From Bacteroidales bacterium UBA1197 (lineage in GTDB: Bacteria > Bacteroidota > Bacteroidia > Bacteroidales > UBA932), in NCBI GenBank assembly GCA_002309995.1, contig DBYB01000038.1:1-23179 (forward strand): DNA of 23,179 nt. The letters run 5' to 3'. Below the pieces are notes generated by a model. That model was given only the letters and a program-made list of their open reading frames with translations. It ran no database searches and was not told where the DNA came from. This document shows positions 20,282-23,179 of the stretch, piece after piece. Position 1 is the first letter of the stretch. Each line of letters begins with the position of its first letter. Made by a program: the position numbers and the translations under genes.

Positions 20282-22075
20282 CTACGTGGTCTCCGTAGTC
20301 TTTTTGGGCCTTCCAGGCTTGCGCCTCTGGACTCCAGTTGAGCTGGATTCGTCTTTTCTCGGCCGGCCCGGGCGGCGTTTCGCCACCATCGTCTTCTCCT
20401 TCCTCGGCCTCCCAGGCTTCCGCTTCGGCGGCGTCTCCGCCGGCTTTTCTTTCCTTGGCCTGCCTGGCTTGCGCTTCGGGACCGAGAGCTCCGTAGAGCC
20501 GTTCAAAGAATCCGGCGTCTGGGTCGTAGTCGAAATCGAACTCAGCGAGTTCGTCATCCCATCCTTCAGTTTCCTCGGTCGCCCTGGCTTTCTCTTCATC
20601 GGCATGCCATCTCCCGTCATTGCCGGCAGGACCGGCAATCCCTGCTCCTCCTCCGTCGGTTCCACTTTCCGCCTCCCCCTTTTAACACGCGTCAAATCAG
20701 GATTGACGTGGTATGGCTTTTGGCTGAATGCTGCGTTCATCAGGGCAAACCTGTCGGCGATTTCAAGGTTCGTGTAGCGGTAGACCGCGTCGCTGCCTTC
20801 GGCGTGGAGGCCCGCAGCATACGCGTTCACCTGCACCTTGTTCATCATGTCCACGTGCGTCTTACGCGCAAGTCGGCTGGAAGCAACCTCGTAAAGCGGG
20901 AAATATTCGTTCTCGCCCTTGGCCTCGTTGAACTTGGCCACCGGCCGGTCGATGCCGCAGAACTTCAAGAGCCGTCGAAGCTCGCGGTTATAGACGGCAA
21001 CGCTGTATTCTGTGCCATTGCCGCTGAAGTTGAACTTCGTCCGCATCACGATGTCGTATGCAACGCGCACCAGGGGAGTCTTGATCTCCACCACGTTCTC
21101 CATATACTTCATCGTCTTGTGCGGGATGTAGTGGACATAGGGGATGCCCTCGGGCGATACGGCCACCCGGTCCATGTCGAACCGCATGAAGTCGCCTATT
21201 CGGGCGCCCAGGCAGCAGTTGAGGACGAAAACGTCCTTAGCCGTCTGCAGCTCCGGCGGCACCTCCGTGTTCACCACGGTCTTGAACTCGCTGCCGCGCA
21301 GGAAGAACGGCTCATCATTCTTCGTCCGCATCATGGTCTTGAAGCGCTCGTGCGAGATCTTGCGGAAGGGCGATTTGAAGATTTCGTCGGTGTTCTCCAA
21401 CTCGTTGAAGAAGGCCCGGAGGCCCTTCAACTGATGAACGACCGAGTTGTTGGCGATGCGCTTGGACGGCAGGCGCTTATGCCCGTCCTTGATATAGAGC
21501 TTGGGGTACAGGTCGACGTAGAGGTATTCGTCGGTGATGAACGAGCGGAAGTCCATCAGCATCTTCACGTCAAACTGCTGGGGCATCATGTTCGAGTGGC
21601 CTTTGATGAAGAGAAATCGCTCCATCCTCCGCACCAGCGCATCATAATGCATGTGCCGGTGCTCGCCGATGATGCCATCCCGGTAGGCCTCCTCCACATA
21701 GCGCTGGAAGCGCTGGATCAAGTTCTCTTCGCCGATAGGGTGAAGGATTGCCTCGGTTGACTCAGGGTTGAGAATCTTATCCACCTCGGCCTGCAGCACC
21801 TCGCTCCGCATGTCCATCCCCGTTATCTTCATATGGTTGTAGGCAGCGTTGATGGCGGCAAAATACTCCTCAATCTCGCCCTTTAGCTTTGGGTTATACA
21901 CCGTGACCCTGGGCCTCAACTTGCCCTCGGGCGTGAAGACCGCCAGCTGCTCATTCGGTATCTTCCGGCCGGTCGAGTAGTACATGGTCAAGGCCCGGCC
22001 GTCCGTGACCCGGAATCTCAGACTTGTGCTTCCGCTCGCCGATGTCGTTCGGCAGTACATTGTAATTCGTTCCAT
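20282..22075 (-). CDS. Tyrosine recombinase (integrase) with five C-terminal AT-hooks
   Basis: 597 aa. It would integrate and excise the island. Box I is CCLGARIGDF with Arg292; Lys320 follows in HYIPHKT; box II is SSRLARKTH, with Arg404 kept but Arg401 where most members have His; box III is AAGLHAEGSDAVYRYT with His424 and candidate nucleophile Tyr432 or Tyr434. The N-terminal 280 residues hold the arm- and core-binding parts. After residue 470 comes a tail not usual in integrases, with five GRP motifs in KRKPGRPRK-type repeats, the AT-hook signature for the minor groove of AT-rich DNA. A palindromic repeat encodes GLPVLPAMTG at the junction. It is preceded by a consensus promoter with an overlapping palindrome and is the closest relative in view of the 766-aa fusion. 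Confidence 0.88.
   Translation of the reverse strand: MERITMYCRTTSASGSTSLRFRVTDGRALTMYYSTGRKIPNEQLAVFTPEGKLRPRVTVYNPKLKGEIEEYFAAINAAYNHMKITGMDMRSEVLQAEVDKILNPESTEAILHPIGEENLIQRFQRYVEEAYRDGIIGEHRHMHYDALVRRMERFLFIKGHSNMMPQQFDVKMLMDFRSFITDEYLYVDLYPKLYIKDGHKRLPSKRIANNSVVHQLKGLRAFFNELENTDEIFKSPFRKISHERFKTMMRTKNDEPFFLRGSEFKTVVNTEVPPELQTAKDVFVLNCCLGARIGDFMRFDMDRVAVSPEGIPYVHYIPHKTMKYMENVVEIKTPLVRVAYDIVMRTKFNFSGNGTEYSVAVYNRELRRLLKFCGIDRPVAKFNEAKGENEYFPLYEVASSRLARKTHVDMMNKVQVNAYAAGLHAEGSDAVYRYTNLEIADRFALMNAAFSQKPYHVNPDLTRVKRGRRKVEPTEEEQGLPVLPAMTGDGMPMKRKPGRPRKLKDGMTNSLSSISTTTQTPDSLNGSTELSVPKRKPGRPRKEKPAETPPKRKPGRPRKEKTMVAKRRPGRPRKDESSSTGVQRRKPGRPKKTTETT
20615..20642 (+). repeat. Dispersed palindromic repeat, copy 13 (coding)
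   Basis: CGTCATTGCCGGC, AG, then GACCGGCAATCCC. It is translated in a different frame from most copies (GLPVLPAMTG), at the boundary between the recombinase domain and the AT-hook tail. Confidence 0.9.
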
Positions 22076-22111
22076 TTGGCTCTATTTTATTTAAACATTT
22101 TGTCTGTCGTG

Positions 22112-22151
22112 CTCAAAAACCCCCTCAAAAACCCTCGAAAAATTCGAATTT
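22112..22151. repeat. Direct repeats and palindrome in the integrase leader
   Basis: CTCAAAAACCC occurs at 22112-22122 and 22124-22134, followed by a degenerate third copy CTCGAAAAATT. The perfect 12-bp palindrome AAATTCGAATTT is at 22140-22151. Closely spaced direct repeats beside an integrase are candidates for arm-type binding sites. Confidence 0.6.
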
Positions 22152-22209
22152 AAATTATTCCCAACTTGTCAAAATAAGGGCCTTTCAGGGGTCGTCGTTA
22201 CCATATTTA

Positions 22210-22245
22210 TCTACCAAAGGTAGATGATTCGCACAACATAACAAA
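22210..22245 (-). promoter_or_regulatory. Integrase promoter with overlapping operator-like palindrome
   Basis: On the minus strand: TTTG (22245-22242), a 19-base spacer, TACCTTTG (22222-22215), an exact consensus match. The -7 element lies within a perfect palindrome, TCTACC (22210-22215), AAA, GGTAGA (22219-22224), a good operator position for repression. The expected leader is about 130 bases. Confidence 0.7.
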
Positions 22246-22322
22246 AATTCTTGCACAACTTATAAAAAATAAGTGTTCAAAATTGTTTCGTAATTCTTTA
22301 AAATAGAGCGATTTGGCTTAAA

Positions 22323-22344
22323 AATGAATCAATATTAATTCATT
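22323..22344. repeat. 22-bp palindrome with one mismatched pair
   Basis: AATGAATCAATA continuing TTAATTCATT: 10 of 11 pairs match. It lies 250 bases from the integrase start in AT-rich DNA and is a candidate core or regulator binding site. Another 16-bp near-palindrome, CTGGTGGTACTACCAG, is at 22365-22380. Confidence 0.5.
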
Positions 22345-22657
22345 CCGTTTTATTCAATTGTTCCCTGGTGGTACTACCAGTAGGACTCAAGAGGATCTTC
22401 GATTGAAATACAGTATTTGTGAGATGTCTCAAGATATGAGAATGTCGCTTTGATACTACTATGTGATTGTCTTCATTGAGCAGGAGAATGAACCAATTCA
22501 AAGCTCTATCCGGAAGAGTTGTTTTTGGCGCTTTTTTAAGAGAAGGGAGACATAAAGAATACAGGAGAAATGCCTGAGGATTATGGTGATATTATGGGTC
22601 ACTTGCAATATTCCGTGTTTGAGTTGAGTTAATAGCATACCCTGCGAGGTATAGTCG

Positions 22658-23116
22658 ATGAAAGATTGTACCTTTGTCGGTATGGATAAGGATACTACAC
22701 AACTTGAGCTTTATAAGCACTTCATCGGCTTTTTCCTCCCGGAAGGATTGTTGGACTTCTTTGACCTGGTCTGGATGGAGACAGAGTCTCTTGATTCCAG
22801 CGATAGCAAGAAGGATATCGTATATACTGGCAAACTCCTCATTCATCTGGATGAGCGTGACAACCGCACCGAGGATATGCAGGACCTTAAGCCCAATGGG
22901 TTTACCGAGCCGACAATCCTCACGGACTTTCCCGTTCGTGAACGGCGTGTGGAGCTGCACATCCGCCGTCGAAGATGGTTTACTCCGGAGGGAAAGAACG
23001 TCATCCTGAATGTGTATCCGCTGGTTGCATCCGGCACCCGTTATTCCGCAGCGTTTGCGGCTTTTTTAAAAGAGGCTCTTGGATACGACCCCGGTGACAG
23101 CACGTTGCCTTGGTAA
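22658..23116 (+). CDS. ISAon1-type transposase, N-terminal region protein
   Basis: 152 aa from ATG 22658 (ATG 22682 also possible). It fits the short first ORF of ISAon1-type insertion sequences: LYKHFIGFFLPEGLLDFFDL, then LLIHLDERD, LKPNGFTEPTILTDFPVRER, the basic VELHIRRRRWFT, and ASGTRYSAAFAAFLKE near the end. In these elements the second ORF carries the DDE catalytic domain and follows directly, as here. It lies at the right edge of the island and could have inserted into it or into the flank. Confidence 0.75.
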   Translation: MKDCTFVGMDKDTTQLELYKHFIGFFLPEGLLDFFDLVWMETESLDSSDSKKDIVYTGKLLIHLDERDNRTEDMQDLKPNGFTEPTILTDFPVRERRVELHIRRRRWFTPEGKNVILNVYPLVASGTRYSAAFAAFLKEALGYDPGDSTLPW

Positions 23117-23117
23117 G

Positions 23118-23179
23118 TTCTATTTCACGGACGGCGACAACCTCGAACGTTCATACAAACAGTCACTGAGCGACTTTCC
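23118..23179 (+). CDS. ISAon1-type transposase second ORF, start only
   Basis: Immediately after the first ORF, in the +1 frame, the sequence encodes FYFTDGDNLERSYKQSLSDF, resembling the segment (Gly-x-x-Leu-x-x-x-YK-x-x-LSDF) that precedes the DDE domain in this family. The frame has no ATG near the boundary and is open upstream through the end of the first ORF, so translation may need frameshifting or coupling. It is cut by the window end. Confidence 0.55.

Larger units (their letters stand above)
22076..22657. other. AT-rich intergenic region, island right end
   Basis: 582 bases with no convincing gene. It contains the integrase leader and promoter, direct repeats, and three palindromes listed separately; the part from about 22400 onward should include the left end of the insertion sequence, whose terminal inverted repeat I could not identify. 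The island's right attachment site is probably here. Confidence 0.6.

Noticed and set aside
6620..20642. CRISPR array
   Set aside because: The dispersed repeats are irregularly spaced, self-palindromic over their whole length and mostly within genes; there are no cas genes.
22488..22577. 29-codon ORF with an AGGAGA just upstream of its ATG
   Set aside because: The purine-rich stretch is too close to the ATG for a normal ribosome site and the peptide (MNQFKALSGRVVFG and on) has no support beyond being open. It may be part of an insertion-sequence leader.
22592..22960. 122-codon minus-strand ORF
   Set aside because: Antisense to the ISAon1-type first ORF, which matches family motifs.

Overview
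The window looks like a Bacteroidales chromosome segment carrying a defence-gene cluster and an integrated phage-like island. The evidence is the protein families (WbuC-type cupin, VirE_N/BT4734-like primase with a DUF3987 helicase, AbiC-like membrane protein, ISAon1-type transposase) and promoters matching the Bacteroidetes consensus TTTG-N19-21-TAnnTTTG. I cannot name a genus from the sequence alone.

Layout. (1) 1-2223, plus strand: the 3' end of a WbuC-type cupin gene, usually found in surface-polysaccharide loci, a small helicase-associated-domain protein, then an HNH protein overlapping an AbiC-like two-TM membrane protein. (2) 2255-4974, minus strand: a 57-aa micro-ORF, a 521-aa protein of unknown function and a D12-class DNA adenine methylase. 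(3) About 5160-6700: 1.5 kb without a credible gene, GC-rich and packed with perfect hairpins, probably a structured RNA or a DNA-processing region. (4) About 6.7-22.4 kb: the island. Its right arm (minus) runs integrase with five AT-hooks, coiled-coil protein, HTH/AT-hook protein, primase, helicase, amidase. Its middle (minus) runs 351-, 371- and 235-aa proteins, a holin-like protein, a u-spanin-like lipoprotein and a 243-aa protein, with ATGA overlaps between the last three. Its left arm (plus) holds a 97-aa protein, a 238-aa protein and a 766-aa fusion. A HEPN/MNT toxin-antitoxin pair with its own promoter and terminator sits on the plus strand between the minus-strand blocks. (5) From about 22.6 kb: the start of an ISAon1-type insertion sequence, cut by the window end.

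How the genes may work together (inference). The right arm would integrate and replicate the island. The amidase, holin-like and spanin-like proteins form a lysis set for a Gram-negative envelope. No capsid, portal, terminase or tail genes are present, so this looks like a satellite, domesticated or partial phage element, not a complete prophage.

The most striking object is the 766-aa protein at 7820-10120. It is a paralogue of the island's integrase whose tyrosine-recombinase active-site residues are replaced (Arg, Arg, His and Tyr lost), fused in one reading frame to a HigB/Gp49-like toxin domain and a HigA/XRE-like antitoxin domain. The second is a family of 13 dispersed palindromic repeats, confined to 6.6-20.7 kb, most of them lying in frame inside genes in the manner of Rickettsia palindromic elements. 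Three proteins share one N-terminal module and two others share a different one.
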